Shown here: positions 44,939-56,335 of the stretch, piece by piece | Numbering within the stretch: the first letter of the stretch is position 1 | How the letters are laid out: every line of letters begins with the position of its first letter | Assembly: GCA_029717555.1 (NCBI GenBank) | Contig: JAMDHS010000013.1 | Coordinates: forward strand, 62,001 to 126,000 | Length of the DNA: 64,000 bases | Reading direction: 5' to 3' | DNA from: Peribolospora baueri | Lineage: Eukaryota > Basidiomycota > Peribolosporomycetes > Peribolosporales > Peribolosporaceae | Translations under genes and position numbers: made by a program | The notes under the pieces: model-generated | What the model was told of the DNA's origin: nothing | What the model saw: the letters and a program-made list of their open reading frames with translations, nothing else | The model's database searches: none

Positions 44939-46454
44939 ATGTCCTCGCCGCTTCTCTCCAACGGCTACAGCTACGACGACAACAGCGACTCGGACGACCC
45001 CGGGTTGCGAGCTCAGCGATTGCGGGAGCAGGCTGAGAGGCTAGTGGCAGAGGCCAATAGGCTCACTCTCGACGGGCCGAGCGCCTCAACTTCTTCGCGA
45101 GTGGACGTTGCTGGACATGGCCCACAGGAACGAGATCCCCACAACCCATCTGCTTCTGCCGGCGTCGCAGTAGAGGCGGCAGGAACCACGACGGATACAC
45201 GAGCTGGAGATGGCATTCACTCCTCGTCTCTGACCACTCCGCCAGGTCAATCTAGGCCACCATCTGTCCCCTTGGCCTCAGCTTCTGTACCGTCCATGCC
45301 GCCACCGCTCCAGTCTCCGTCTCCTCTGCTGGCGGGAGCATTGTCTCGGCACAGTCCCTTCTCACGGCGTCCTGGCGTTGCGGACCACGTTGCGACAGCT
45401 AACTCGAGCCGAGCTAGCAGCCCTGTGATCGATCCAGACGGCCTGGGCTGGCCGAGTGAGTGTCCGTTTTTGGCGCACACGTCCGATACGCCATCTGACT
45501 CCTCCTTTCCACCGGGGTTTTCTCGTCTCGTCAGGTAAAGGGGCCCTCCAACGCCTGCGCTCCTCCCCAGCCGAGAAAATAGAGCGGGAACAGAAACTGG
45601 CCGAGGCGATAAAGACGGTGTTGGAGTGCATTGGTGAAGACCCTAACCGCGATGGATTGCTCAAGACGCCGGAGCGGTATGCCAAGGCATTGTTGTGGAT
45701 GACGAAGGGCTACGAAGAGAAGTTGAGCGGTGCGTTTCGTCTGTCGACTTTAGCGAATGTAACCGGCTGTGGCGTTCGTTTGCTCACTCTCTCGTTCATA
45801 CGTCTTGGGCCCCCTTCAGATGTCATCTCCAACGCCGTTTTCGACGAAAACCACGACGAGCTGGTCATCGTGCGCGACATCGAGGTCTTCAGTCTTTGCG
45901 AGCACCATCTCGTTCCTTTCACTGGAAAGGTGAGTACAATGCTCGATAGCACGGTGGCGTCAGCATCATTCCCCGCTCCTACATCTCGGCCGGAGCTGAT
46001 TTCCAAACAACTTCCTCGGTCTTTCGCATATCCCACCCTCTCTATCTATGCACAGATGTCTATAGGTTATATCCCCAACCGCCTCGTCCTCGGGCTCTCT
46101 AAGCTGGCTCGCATAGCCGAGACGTTCAGTCGCCGCTTGCAGGTGCAAGAGAGGCTCACGAAACAGGTCGCGCTGGCTGTCGAGGAGGCCATCAGGCCTA
46201 GGGGCGTGGCCGTGGTCATGGAGGCTAGGTGAGTGGTCACGTTATTTCTCAGTCTCCTCGGCTCATACAAGCTCACTCGCTGTTCACGATCCATTCGTGT
46301 CGCTCTGGACCGTCTGCGTCGTAGTCACATGTGCATGACGATGCGTGGCGTACAGAAGCCAGGTTCGTCAACGATCACCTCGGCCATGCTCGGGTGCTTC
46401 CGGGAACGCCAGAAGACGAGGGAGGAGTTCCTTACTCTCATCAGTCGGCGGTGA
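44939..46454 (+). CDS. FOL2: GTP cyclohydrolase I
   Basis: The enzyme converts GTP to 7,8-dihydroneopterin triphosphate, the first step of folate and pterin synthesis, in the cytosol. Exons are 44939-45455, 45535-45729, 45820-45929, 46056-46228 and 46325-46454, 374 residues. The catalytic part (about 180-374) has [20 protein letters not shown] then [19 protein letters not shown]. The zinc and active-site block is [14 protein letters not shown]. It continues [39 protein letters not shown] and [19 protein letters not shown] (second zinc Cys). The first 170 residues are a Ser/Pro-rich disordered extension not needed for activity, longer than in yeast Fol2 (243 in total). Identity is secure. Confidence 0.95.
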
Positions 46455-48011
46455 TAGGCAGGGCCACTCCGTCTGGGATCGATAAATAAATTACCGGACT
46501 TTGGGTTAGCGTGTGATATACGTGTACGGATACGTTGGAGACATGCGCCGTCAGGCACACACGCTGGACGATATGAGCAGTGTACAGCGCACTGCTCAGT
46601 ATTTGGATGCTTGGGAATCTTATTTGGAATGACTGTGTCGGTATAAGTAGGACGCTGTGGCCGTATGACCCCTCGCAATGGCCTGGGGAGGGCGAGAGCC
46701 TTGGCGGGGCTCTACGTTATTGCAACCTGTCACGAAAGTCATTCTAGCAGAAAACCAAGAGGGAGCACGCCAGTCGGACAAATTGTTGCACGTGACCGGT
46801 GTGCTGCGGCAAGATTTTTAAGGACGGCGTTAAGCCCTTTTCAGTGAGTAACAACGCATGCTTACCTTCTCTTGACCGCAGCCACGAGGCCCGTCCATCC
46901 AACATCATCGTCGTCCGCTCCTCCCTCCACCGACCGACCTTCTCCTCCTCACCTTCCTTTTTTCCGTTCCCCTTCTCTTTGCCTTCGTCGCCCTTCCCCA
47001 GCGTCGTCAAGGTTCGCCCTCCTCTTCTTTTATCCCGTCTCCTTCCCTCCTTCCTGGTCCCCTCCAGCTCCATTCGGTCACGCTAGGCTGCCGCAAGCCG
47101 TCTGGACGTCGCCCTCAAGCACGTACGTACGCGCCTTCCGTCGTGCGTGCGCTGCTTTTCCATCCTCAGCGACCCCCTCCCCCTTGACCTCCAGGAGCGA
47201 CGAGCCGGCTCGTTCCCTGCTGCTGCTCCTTCTCCCCATCGGCCACTGTCCAATCCGGCCGATCCAAAGCCGGGTCGATACGCGTGTCAGCCCCCCGGCG
47301 CAGTCCATCCTTCCTGCTCGACTCTCTTCGACTACGGAGAACGAGAAACGACTGCAGCGAGGTCGAACCCTTCCTTGTTGAATTGGCGGTTGGTTCAGGG
47401 GTACGACTAGCTTAGCGCGGCGCGGGCTACGTTCGTTTCGTCCGGTCAAGGGCAGAGCAACTCAGGCAGGGTCCGAGAAGGCAAGCGGCCGAGCGAGCGA
47501 CAGCCGGATTCTTTTGCCGCCGTCTGTCTATTTGTCCGTTTTGATCCACCCGCCGAGGTGGTCGCCTCTGGCTCTGACGTCGACGCGTCCCTAGCTCCCC
47601 GTCGCGATCTCTCGGTCGTCCCCCTTTTCCCGGTCGTCCGATCACCTACGCTCTTTGCCTTCCGTGGTCCTACCTTCCCTCCCTTCCTCTTTGCTCTTCC
47701 CTTGTTCTTGTCCGTTCTCATTTGCGGAGACAAGCTGGAAGCACGTGAGCGGCCGGCCCCTTTCCCACCCGACCCCCCTTGGTCCAGCCTTCCGTGCTAA
47801 GGCCTGTCTCCCGACGCCTGACGACGTCCATCCATCCGCGGCAGATCTTTGCGCCTTGTCATTCCATTCCCTTCCTGAGCCAGTCCGACCGGCGAAGCGG
47901 GCTGGTCCTCGAACCCGGTTTGAGCAAGTGCCGAGGCAGCGATAGACACTCGCTCTCCGTTCGACCGAAGGAAGGTCCGATACGGTCCGTCTCGCTTGAG
48001 CGTTCGTCATC
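46455..48011. promoter_or_regulatory. Long upstream region of SPG1
   Basis: This 1.56 kb stretch before SPG1 is strongly pyrimidine-rich from 46880 to 47700, with many TTCC/CCTC strings. Several frames are open on both strands, but they are composition-driven and contain no recognisable domain. A long leader with an intron is possible. No gene is called. Confidence 0.35.
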
Positions 48012-49818
48012 ATGGCGTCCAGCTCGGTAGGCGAAGCTGAGAAGAACAGGTGAGCTTGCTGTTTCCGTGTGTGTTCATCTCGCTCCCAGTGGCTACTTCC
48101 GTAGCCCTTCCCTCCCGAGCGCTGCATGTCTTCGTCTGGTCTACCTTCTACATCGTTTCGTAGCTATGTTACGAGATTCCACTTTGTGACTCCTGTCTTC
48201 GCTACTTGCGCTGACCATTCCGTCACCCGGACCGTCTTTCATTCACACGCATGCTTTCCCTTTTATGTGCCTTCTTCGTCACCTGCGCCTTCCGTTACCT
48301 GTTCAACAGCGTGGTCATCAAAGTGGGCATGGTGGGAGACTCTCAGATCGGCAAGACGAGCTTGATGGTCAAGTATGTCGAGGGGAGCTTCAACGAGGAT
48401 TACATTCAGACTTTGGGTGAGTGATGTCGGCATAGGTCACGCAGGGGAGCATGTGTGTGCGACATGTTTATGCGGACGTATTAGGATCCAGGCTGTGATG
48501 TCTCCTACGGCGTGCCACTGTCATGGTTCTGCTTTCAAGCTGACTAGACTTTCTTTCGCTTGTTTGCCTTCTTGTGACCTGCAACCCTGGTTTTCAGGCG
48601 TCAATTTCATGGAGAAGACGATTAGCATCCGGAACACGGAGATTACCTTCAGCATCTGGGATTTAGGCGGTGAGTGTGGCCGTCGTCATTGACGTACTGT
48701 TGAGGAGAGTTGACCTTACTTTATACGCGTCTTTCTTGGAATCGGTGGTGATCTCGTTCAGGCCAACGGGAATTCGTCAATATGCTACCTCTGGTGTGGT
48801 GAGCCGTCACAGCGCAATTATCGTTGAACGGCTAGAGAATGATCAGAACTTTATTGAACTTTATCCCGCTCGACTCCGTTTGTCCTCTGGTTCGAAATAG
48901 CAACGACGCCGTCGCGATCCTGTTCATGTTCGACCTGTCACGAAAGTCGACTTTGAACTCTGTCAAGGAGTGGTACCGACAAGCGAGAGGATTCAATAAG
49001 GTGAGTGGGACATTTTTGCAGCGCCTGCTGTGCTTTGGCACCCGAGAAGTCTTGAGCGCTGTTGAGCGGCGACAACTGTCGAACCGCCGGTGCTTTGAAG
49101 GCGACAGCGAAGTCTGTTCGTCTAATCACACTTCGGGGTCGACGGTCCTGTCGCTGGGACGTGACAATGACGGGCTGGACACGGAGAACCACTCCCCGGC
49201 ATTCGCAGCTCTGCAATAGTATCTTTTGCGTCATCCCGGTATTGACCATCAGGATCGACGCGCCTCTAATCGCAGACCGCGATTCCTTTCCTCGTCGGCA
49301 CCAAGTACGACGCGTTTGCCACATTCCCAAAGGAAGAGCAAGAGGAGATCACGAAGCAGGTGAGACCATGTTCTGGCCATGGAGACGGTGATGGCGTGCG
49401 AGTGACTGGACTAACCGTGGGCCTTGCTCGCTTGCGTGGTTTTATCGCACAGGCGCGAAGATTCGCTCGGGCGATGAAGGCGCCGCTCATCTTCTGCTCG
49501 ACGTCACATTCCATCAATGTGCAGAAGATCTTCAAAGTGGGTCGACTCGACTGAGATTTGTCCTTGTCTGGCGGGAATCGCCCATGTGCTCTGGTGAATG
49601 TCGAGGGGAGTGGCGGCTGACTGTGGATGGATTGCAGATTATCCTGTCGAAAGCCTTCGACCTCAAGTGCACCATTCCTGAGATAAAAGGCGTCGGCGAG
49701 CCGCTGCTCATCTATGTGAGTACGCCTGGAATGGCTGCATCTGGCGCGGATAGGAGCCTGAACATGGTTTTTTTTAATTTTGCCCCGCCGATGTGCGCCC
49801 GACCAGGTCGACGTATGA
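48012..49818 (+). CDS. SPG1: Septum-promoting small GTPase Spg1/Tem1
   Basis: This Ras-like GTPase triggers the septation initiation / mitotic exit network from the spindle pole. The nine exons are 48012-48049, 48310-48416, 48598-48669, 48762-48798, 48901-49000, 49276-49359, 49453-49536, 49638-49715 and 49807-49818, 203 residues. The P-loop is [17 protein letters not shown]. The switch-II region is [14 protein letters not shown]. The base-recognition motif is LVGTKYDAF, with TKYD instead of NKxD, as is normal for Spg1/Tem1. Then come [15 protein letters not shown] and the C-terminal [10 protein letters not shown], lacking a prenylation cysteine, also normal. The last exon is only 12 bases (VDV and stop). 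Identity is secure. Confidence 0.95.
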
Positions 49819-50761
49819 GTTGCTGGCCTGACCGCATCGACTCTGAACTGAACCTCCGTCGTCGTGCTCCTCTAGTGCCCGTCTGTGTTTCCGTTGTCCG
49901 CCGTCCCGTCGCATCTTCATTCACCGTCAGTCTATACCTTACCTCAATTTCCCTCCACCACTGTCCACGCCTTTTGAGTCATTGTCGTTGCCCTTTTCCT
50001 TCTCTCCCTTGCATGGGCGGTGTCGTATCTCCTTCTTTCTCGTCTTCCTCTCTCACTTACTCACTCCCTCTCCTTCCTCCCCACCTGCCCTTCGCTCGTC
50101 CGTTTGTCCGCTTCCGTTTGACTCGCCCGCCCAGACCGTGTACCCATCCATCCATGTCTTAGCTGTCCCTCCGCCCCCTCCCGCCCCTGTTCCCCTCGCC
50201 CTCGCCGGCCTTTCTTTCTTTCTTTTCTCGCACGACCCCAACGCTTTCCTTCTACATAGCGTCGCCTGATTCGCTCTCACCATCATTCCCCGCCCCCGTT
50301 ACTTACCTCTCGCCTGTCCTTGGAAAAGGAAACACTCCCTTTGTAAATGGTCTGCATGGTCTGCATGGCCTGCCTGCTGCGGACGCGTTGGCGTGGAACG
50401 TGACCGGGCAAACTGCGGCAACCGTGGCACGTTCCTCGGTCGCGCCCTGTCCGCGCCGGCTTCATTCAACACCAACGTCGACGGTGCCGCTCATATTTGG
50501 ATAGAGTCAAACAACAGTCGAGTCGCTCACGTTCCCTCTTGCCGCCTCTATATACCCCTCCGGTTTCCCCCTTTCCAAGCCGGCGGGCCGACCGTGCGAC
50601 CACCACCTCCACCACTACCACCACCTTCGCCACCGGCATCACCTCCTCCACCACCGCGGCCGCCACCGCCGACGCCGTTCGCTCCACCTCTCCTCTTTGC
50701 TCTCGTCTCGCCCTCGCTTCGGCCCCGCTTTCGGCTCGCCTCCTTGGACCCCTTTTCGATA
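49819..50761. promoter_or_regulatory. Upstream region of the TLC-domain gene
   Basis: This pyrimidine-rich 940-base region includes a CACC/ACCT triplet-rich patch at 50595-50680. The TLC frame is open upstream to about 50393, but that part is low-complexity and has no ATG in good position. No separate gene is seen. Confidence 0.35.
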
Positions 50762-52463
50762 ATGATGACTTACGACGACTTCTCCCTGACGACTTTAACG
50801 ATTCAACGGAATATGGAACATCTTGTCCACAATCTCGCCCCAGTAGCTCGTTCCGCCATGGTCGACCTGTACGACTTCGCCCTCTTCATTCCCACTCGCC
50901 GCTTCCTCGTCTTTTCCCTCTCTCTTCTCTTCCTCATCTCCGCTTACCACCTCCTCGCCCGCCGCTTCTGCACCCCTACGCCCCCGCCCCCAAGCCCGTT
51001 GCATGACGCGGACGAGGACAAGCGCCGGCTCAAGCACCGTGCCTGGATCCTCACCAGCCTGAGCTCGCTCGTCATGTCCTTCGTCTCCCTCCCCTTCTGC
51101 TGGGAATTCCTGGCGAGCGGAGGGGATATGTACGCCGTACAGGAGCACAAGCAGTTCGCCGAGTCGGCCACCGTATTCTTCGTTGCGTACCTTCTTTGCG
51201 ACATGGGAATCGGTTTTAAAGATTACTGCAAGCTCGTCAATTGGTGAGCTACCGCCCGGTCGCGTTCGAATCCCAGCACCGCTGCCTCTATACCGTGTCT
51301 GATCTGATCTGACCGCGTTGTCCTTCCCTCTAACGACCTACTTCAATGTAGCTCGTCCGGCTGGGTGCACCACTCGCTCTACACCATTCTTTGCACTCAC
51401 CTCGTTCGGGCTGGATACGCGCGCTTCTTCTGTCTCGCCGCGGTGCTCGAGGTGAGCAAGCGAAGCCATCGATACTGCTCCCGTTTCGCATGGACATCTT
51501 CTGACCCTCATCGGACCCGGACTCCTCCCCTATTGTTGCCGTCCCTCGCAGCTCCCCACGTTCATCATGTCCGTCTCGGTTCTCGCGCCGAAGTATCGCT
51601 CCAACAACGCCTTCACTTGGAGCTTTTTCGCCACCCGCATCGTCTTCCACGCTCTCCTCGTCTCCAGCTTTTGCACTCCTCACGGTCGCGCCCATCCCGC
51701 TGTGCAGGGCTCCTTCGAACCCCTAATCTACTACGCCTTACCCTTCCCCATGCACTGTTTCTGGTTCGTCAAGTGCATCAAAAGCATGCGCAGGCGCATG
51801 CGCAAGCGTAAGGCTGAGGCTGCCGCCGCTGCGGCCGCCTTGGCAGAACAGCAGGCGGCCAAGATGGAACCGGCGGTGACCCCGGACATGTCCGACAAGG
51901 CCGATATCGTCCTCGCCAAGCCGGCCACCGTCACCTTGGCTGCCGACCTCAATGGCTGTTCCCCCGCTCGTGGTTCTTCACCTTTCCGTCGTCCTCGCTT
52001 CGCCCGTCCCGATCTGCGCGTCCTGCCCCAACTCGTTCGCCAGCGCAGGCTACCGGCGTACGAGGCCCGACAACGTGCGCGCCGCGCCCTTCTCGACGCG
52101 CTCCGCAGGGCGTGGGCGTCTGCGCCGCTCGGCTTGAGGGAGGCCGTCGAGCGCGAGCTCGGTGTCCGCCTTGTCGACTCGACCGTTGACGGGCAGCTCC
52201 CACACGGCGAGGAAGGCCCTCGCTCTTCGCCCGCTCCCACTGCCACCTCTCTCACCCGACAGGGCCTCCGCCGCAGGCTCAGCGCACTGCCCAACCCCAC
52301 CGAATTGTTCCCTGAGTTTTTCGCTCCGGCCGACTCGGACGAGTGGGCCGTTCGGCCGTTCCCCGTAGAGAGGGCCGCCCAGGGGGGTAGGAGGACTAGG
52401 GTGGTGGGCGCCTTGCGGAGGAAGGTGGAGATTGCGAGGAGGGAGGTGGTCGTGTGGGCTTAG
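50762..52463 (+). CDS. TLC-domain membrane protein
   Basis: This multi-pass ER-type membrane protein belongs to the TRAM/LAG1/CLN8 superfamily. Exons are 50762-51243, 51352-51451 and 51552-52463, 497 residues. Hydrophobic segments occur at about residues 37-60 (RFLVFSLSLLFLISAYHLLA), 90-110, 130-150 (ATVFFVAYLLCDMG) and later. The TLC pattern is VNCSSGWVHHSLYTILCTHL, with the paired His typical of the family, then ELPTFIMSVSVLAPKYRSNN and PFPMHCFWFVKCIKSM. After the last segment comes a charged 250-residue tail starting RRRMRKRKAEAAAAAAALAE. It is not a ceramide synthase (no Lag1 motif), being closer to TMEM56/TLCD proteins of unknown or lipid-related function. Start ATG 50762 is immediately followed by a second ATG. 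Confidence 0.85.
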
Positions 52464-52836
52464 CAAGAAGACCGATCGCACTTTATCTCTCTTCGCGTCT
52501 CCATTCCATCCCGTCCCGTCCATCCTTCTCCTTCTCCTTCTGTCTGTTTCTCTCTCCACGTCGCGTCGGTTTACTTCGCATCTGGTCTGGTCTCCTTCAC
52601 CTCCTTGGATCTGGTCGGGTGGGCTGGCGCGCCCTGTAGAGTACTATTGTATTGGTCCGCGAGAGGGTACGCGAAAGTGCTTCTCTCGACGGGCTTTGTT
52701 TGGGATGGCTGCTTTCGTAGTCGTTCGTAGTCTGGAATGCATCGAGGATGAGGAAGGATACCAAAAAAAAACAGAACAACCATGGAGAATTGTCGTGCCC
52801 GATCGGATTCGACTCTTTTGCCAGGAGGGAACCAAA
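52464..52836. other. Convergent intergenic region
   Basis: These 373 bases separate TLC and RPC37 3' ends. Minus-strand frames remain open by composition only. Confidence 0.3.
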
Positions 52837-54295
52837 TCAAGGTCGCAACGGGGGCTGGGAGGACGGGGCGCGATCGGGGGAAAGGAGAAACGGGGTGGGT
52901 TTCCATTTGAGGTCGTCGCGTCTCTCGGCAAAAAGCTGGCGCTCAAAGACGTCGGTCGCCTCTCCGGACTGGAAACCCCGCAACGAAGGCCGATCCGATC
53001 GGTGGATGGCAGGGCAGGGAAGGGAAGCATGGACAAGGGGGGAAAGGGGAAGGTGGGAAGGTGGTGAGATGGCGCGAGAGAGAGCTGCACCGACGACATG
53101 GGCGGACGGAGGGTTGGTTGGGTGAAAGCGGACCACGCACCTCCTCGGGAACCCACTCCATGTCTATCCATCGTTCTGCCTCGGCCTCGGCCCGGAGCGC
53201 CGCCATCAGCCCGTTGCCTTGGGCCGCACCGGGTGCGCCGGGTCGGCCGTGAGCGTCAGAGCCTCGGATGGAAACCTGTGCGGTGTGAAAGGTGGAAAAG
53301 AAGGCAAATAAGGGAGTAGAGGTGAGCGGAAGAGGCAGGGCCGTACGGTACGGGTGGGAAGGAATACGATGGGGAAACTCGACCTGGATCGCCTTTCCTT
53401 CCTGCTTCCCCTTGCCTTTGCCTTTTTGCCCTCCGGGTCCTTCATCCTCGACATCCTCGTCGTCCTCGTCGTCCTCTTCCTCCATGCGCTCTCGCCTCTT
53501 CTCTGCCCGAGCGCGTTCCGTCAGACGGTCGAGGTAGTGAAGCGAGGGGCGTAGTTGAAGAGCCGTCGAAAGCGGGGTGAGATGGAGGGCGTCTGGAAAG
53601 GGACGGGGAGAGCTGTTCAGGGTGGGGGGACGTGCACGATGATGGGGTGACGGAAAATAAACGAAGCACCGCTTACAATCTTTGATCACGCCGACCATGT
53701 ACTTGGTCTGACTCGGCATCTCCTGGCTCTCCATCCGCATCTTCTCCAACCTCTTGGCCCCACCGCCATCCCCCTTCTTCGACCTCGACCGACCCGTCGT
53801 CGTCGCCTCGGCACCCGCACCCATCTCCTCCCCCTTCTCCGCATTGTACACCGCCGGCCGCGTGTCGAGAGGAACCTCCATCTCAAAGTGTCGAGCCTTG
53901 GGGCGCAGACGGCTGGTGATCTGCGCCCCGCGCTGTGCAGCCGACTGTGGCACGGAGATCGGTCGTAGGGCGGGGTGGGTGGGGAACTGCATGAGGTAAA
54001 GCGACTGGGGCGGGGCGAGGGAGGAGGAGAGATAGATGGGCATCTCGGATACTACCTCGTCTTCCTCCTCTACCATAGCTGCTGCTGCTGCTTGGGCTGC
54101 CTGCCGCTCGCTCTGCGAGATGGCTCGGGCCCTCAGGATCGTGTCCGGATCCTCGCTTGGAGGAGACACGGTCGCCTCCTCGGCCACCTCGAGCGGGTTG
54201 AGCGCCACAGGTCCATCCCCGGCGGCTTTACCGACCGGCTCTGGCGACTCGGAAGAGCGGAACAGGGGCTGCTTTGAGCTCGAAGGGTCGTTCAT
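52837..54295 (-). CDS. RPC37: RNA polymerase III subunit RPC37/RPC5
   Basis: This is half of the TFIIF-like Rpc37-Rpc53 module that works in Pol III initiation and termination. Exons (5' to 3') are 53677-54295, 53384-53592, 53141-53275 and 52837-52968, 364 residues (yeast 282). The N-terminal 90 residues are acidic and disordered. The dimerisation domain begins SEMPIYLSSSLAPPQSLYLM, QFPTHPALRPISVP and RHFEMEVPLDTRPAVYN. It ends SQTKYMVGVIKDYALHLTPL and QLRPSLHYLD. Then come SIRGSDAHGRPGAPGAAQGN, ERWIDMEWVPEE and the C-terminal exon SGEATDVFERQLFAERRDDL. The first two introns (84 and 108 bases) are multiples of three and stop-free, so unspliced reading continues for 450 codons. The family assignment is good. 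The last exon is my inference from its fit to the family. Confidence 0.85.
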
Positions 54296-56335
54296 CTCGT
54301 CCGGCCGAGCGGCGCGAAGACGAGCGAGGCCAGAGGAGGAAAGTCGCTTTCCTCAAAAGTCTCTGGATTCTGATCGGCAGGCCACGTGCATATCCGGTCA
54401 TCTCCGCTTGCATCCGGCCGTCGCTCGCTGGTATACGGCTTTGCACCTCTCCTCTCAGTCTTCCTTTACATACTGAGGCATGTTCATTACTATAAAGAAG
54501 TCGCTCGCCGAGCTCCGTATGGTAGAACCCGAGGTCCTTCTTCACGCACACGCGAGCACTTCTTCACCATCCTCAGAACCTGTCCTGCCTCCTTGTCATC
54601 CTGCAGGACGGATAGCGGCGATAAACTTGTATCGTGAGGGCTATGGACGGTGCTCGAGAGAGATGTCAGCCGAGCGGTTTCTCCCGGATGTGTTCGTGCG
54701 CCTGCTTGCGAAAAGACGAGTAAAAAGGCATGGGATGTAAGCCGCAGGAAAGCATATGTTGCAGAAGATAAGCATCATCCGCCAGTACATCTCCCGCTGT
54801 CCCGACTGCCTTCGTACCAAGACCAGTGGACACGCTCCCCGCGGGCGACATGCCCCTCGATCCGGTCTTGTTGCATGAACCTAGGCGATAACGGCCAAAA
54901 ATGTGGAGCTTGTAAATTTAAAATCTCGTTCGTTGACTTTCTGTTGAATACGCTTGAACCATGCTCTTTCTTCTTGCCTCTTTCCGGCGCTTCCGTCTCT
55001 CCCCTTTTCGCTCTTGGCCTTTGGCGCAGATCTGCATGTCATTCCGACTTGCAGTGTCACCTGGGCGGCAATAAGTCAGTGACGGGCCATGGCCTCGTCG
55101 CGGCCGGCTACCACGCTTCGTTCGCCGGGCTCATCGCCGAGCTCAAAAAAAAAACAAGTAAGGAGTGCCGGCCAGATCAAGTCGTTCTCGTCCGGCATGC
55201 CTGAGCTGAACGAGACCTTGGCCGCCTACAACGAAACGACCACGGTTCACACGCCGAGACTGCCCATCCGATCCGCCCAAGGTGCTCCCTCTCTCGGCGT
55301 CAAATACGAAGTTGCTGGAAGGACGAGGGAGGAGCCGCCGTGCGTAAGAAAAGAGATGTATCATCGCGATACCTTTGTCGCCAAAGATGGGACGAGTGGG
55401 AAGGGAAAGGACGACGTGACGACGGTCGCATGGGTCCCCCTCGGTGCGCTCGGAAGCGGGGAGCCGCAGCAGTGGGCGTCACGCCGTTACGCCCACGGCC
55501 ACGCGAACAGCGACCATCGATGGATGCTTGCTTCCTGTCGAGTCGAAGGACGCCGACGGCGACGCCCACATCAGCTTGGTGTCTTCCTTCTTTCGCTCGA
55601 CTGACGTCCATTCTCCAGCTCAGCTCGGTGGATGCTGTAAGCCGAGGCCCGACGTCGCGATGGTGCGGGCAGAGCGGCGCGGTGAACGATCGACGACGAC
55701 GAGCGTGGGTGGCCAATAAAAGGATAAAATAAGGATGCAAAAGTCTCCGCGGTGGACGGACAGTCTAAGCAGAGCACTGTCAGCGCTGCCGCACGGGCTG
55801 CTATGCTTGCCTCGGGTGCAGTCGACGACGGTGGTCATCGCGAGCCAGCCGCGCCGTGCTTGATTCCGTCGCAGCTCGCAGCGCAGCGACCGCCAGTATG
55901 GAGCCGATCTGCCGCGCCCGCCTCGGCGTAGCCGCCCCGTCGTCTGTACACGCTGACCATAAAAACGCCATCCACCCTCCCGGGCGCTCATTTTTGCCCT
56001 TTTTTTCCCTCCCCATTCGTTTCGTCAGCTTCCTGGTCGAAGTCTTCCCCTTCCCTTTGCTTCTTTACTTTCTTCTTTTAATAGGCTTCGGCTTCCTTTT
56101 TTTTTTACGTTTCCTTTCGATTCGTGAAGGGCTGGTTCCTTTTCACGTTTCGAGGTGAGTACCGCGTCTCGCTCGGCAGGACGGGACGGCATGGGCTGAT
56201 GCTGATGATGATGATGCTTTGCTCGAAGATTTCGTCCGCCCTTTTGCTCGTCAAGCCTATCACCCCTCATCGCTCCGGAACGCGGGCTCGCTCCACATAC
56301 AGCCTGCCGCAATAGACCACACCCACCGACGAACC
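54296..56335. other. 2-kb gap with one doubtful open frame
   Basis: This is the upstream region of both RPC37 (minus) and the RTA1-like gene (plus). A 171-codon plus-strand frame (55089-55604) starts MASSRPATTLRSPGSSPSS and contains MPELNETLAAYNETTTVHTP. It has no domain I know, and its tail is Arg-rich noise, so I list it only as possible. The last 350 bases are T-rich leader sequence with long T runs near 56090-56110. No repeat pairs or tRNA are seen. Confidence 0.35.

Noticed and set aside
50393-50761. Upstream extension of the TLC protein to about 50393
   Set aside because: The open stretch is Pro/Thr-rich low complexity from CACC repeats and lies in the pyrimidine-rich leader. ATG 50762 fits better.
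55089-55604. 171-codon frame as a real gene
   Set aside because: Only the middle part (MPELNETLAAYN...) looks like protein. The ends are noise, no splice sites fit and no family is recognised. It is kept only as a possibility in the gap entry.
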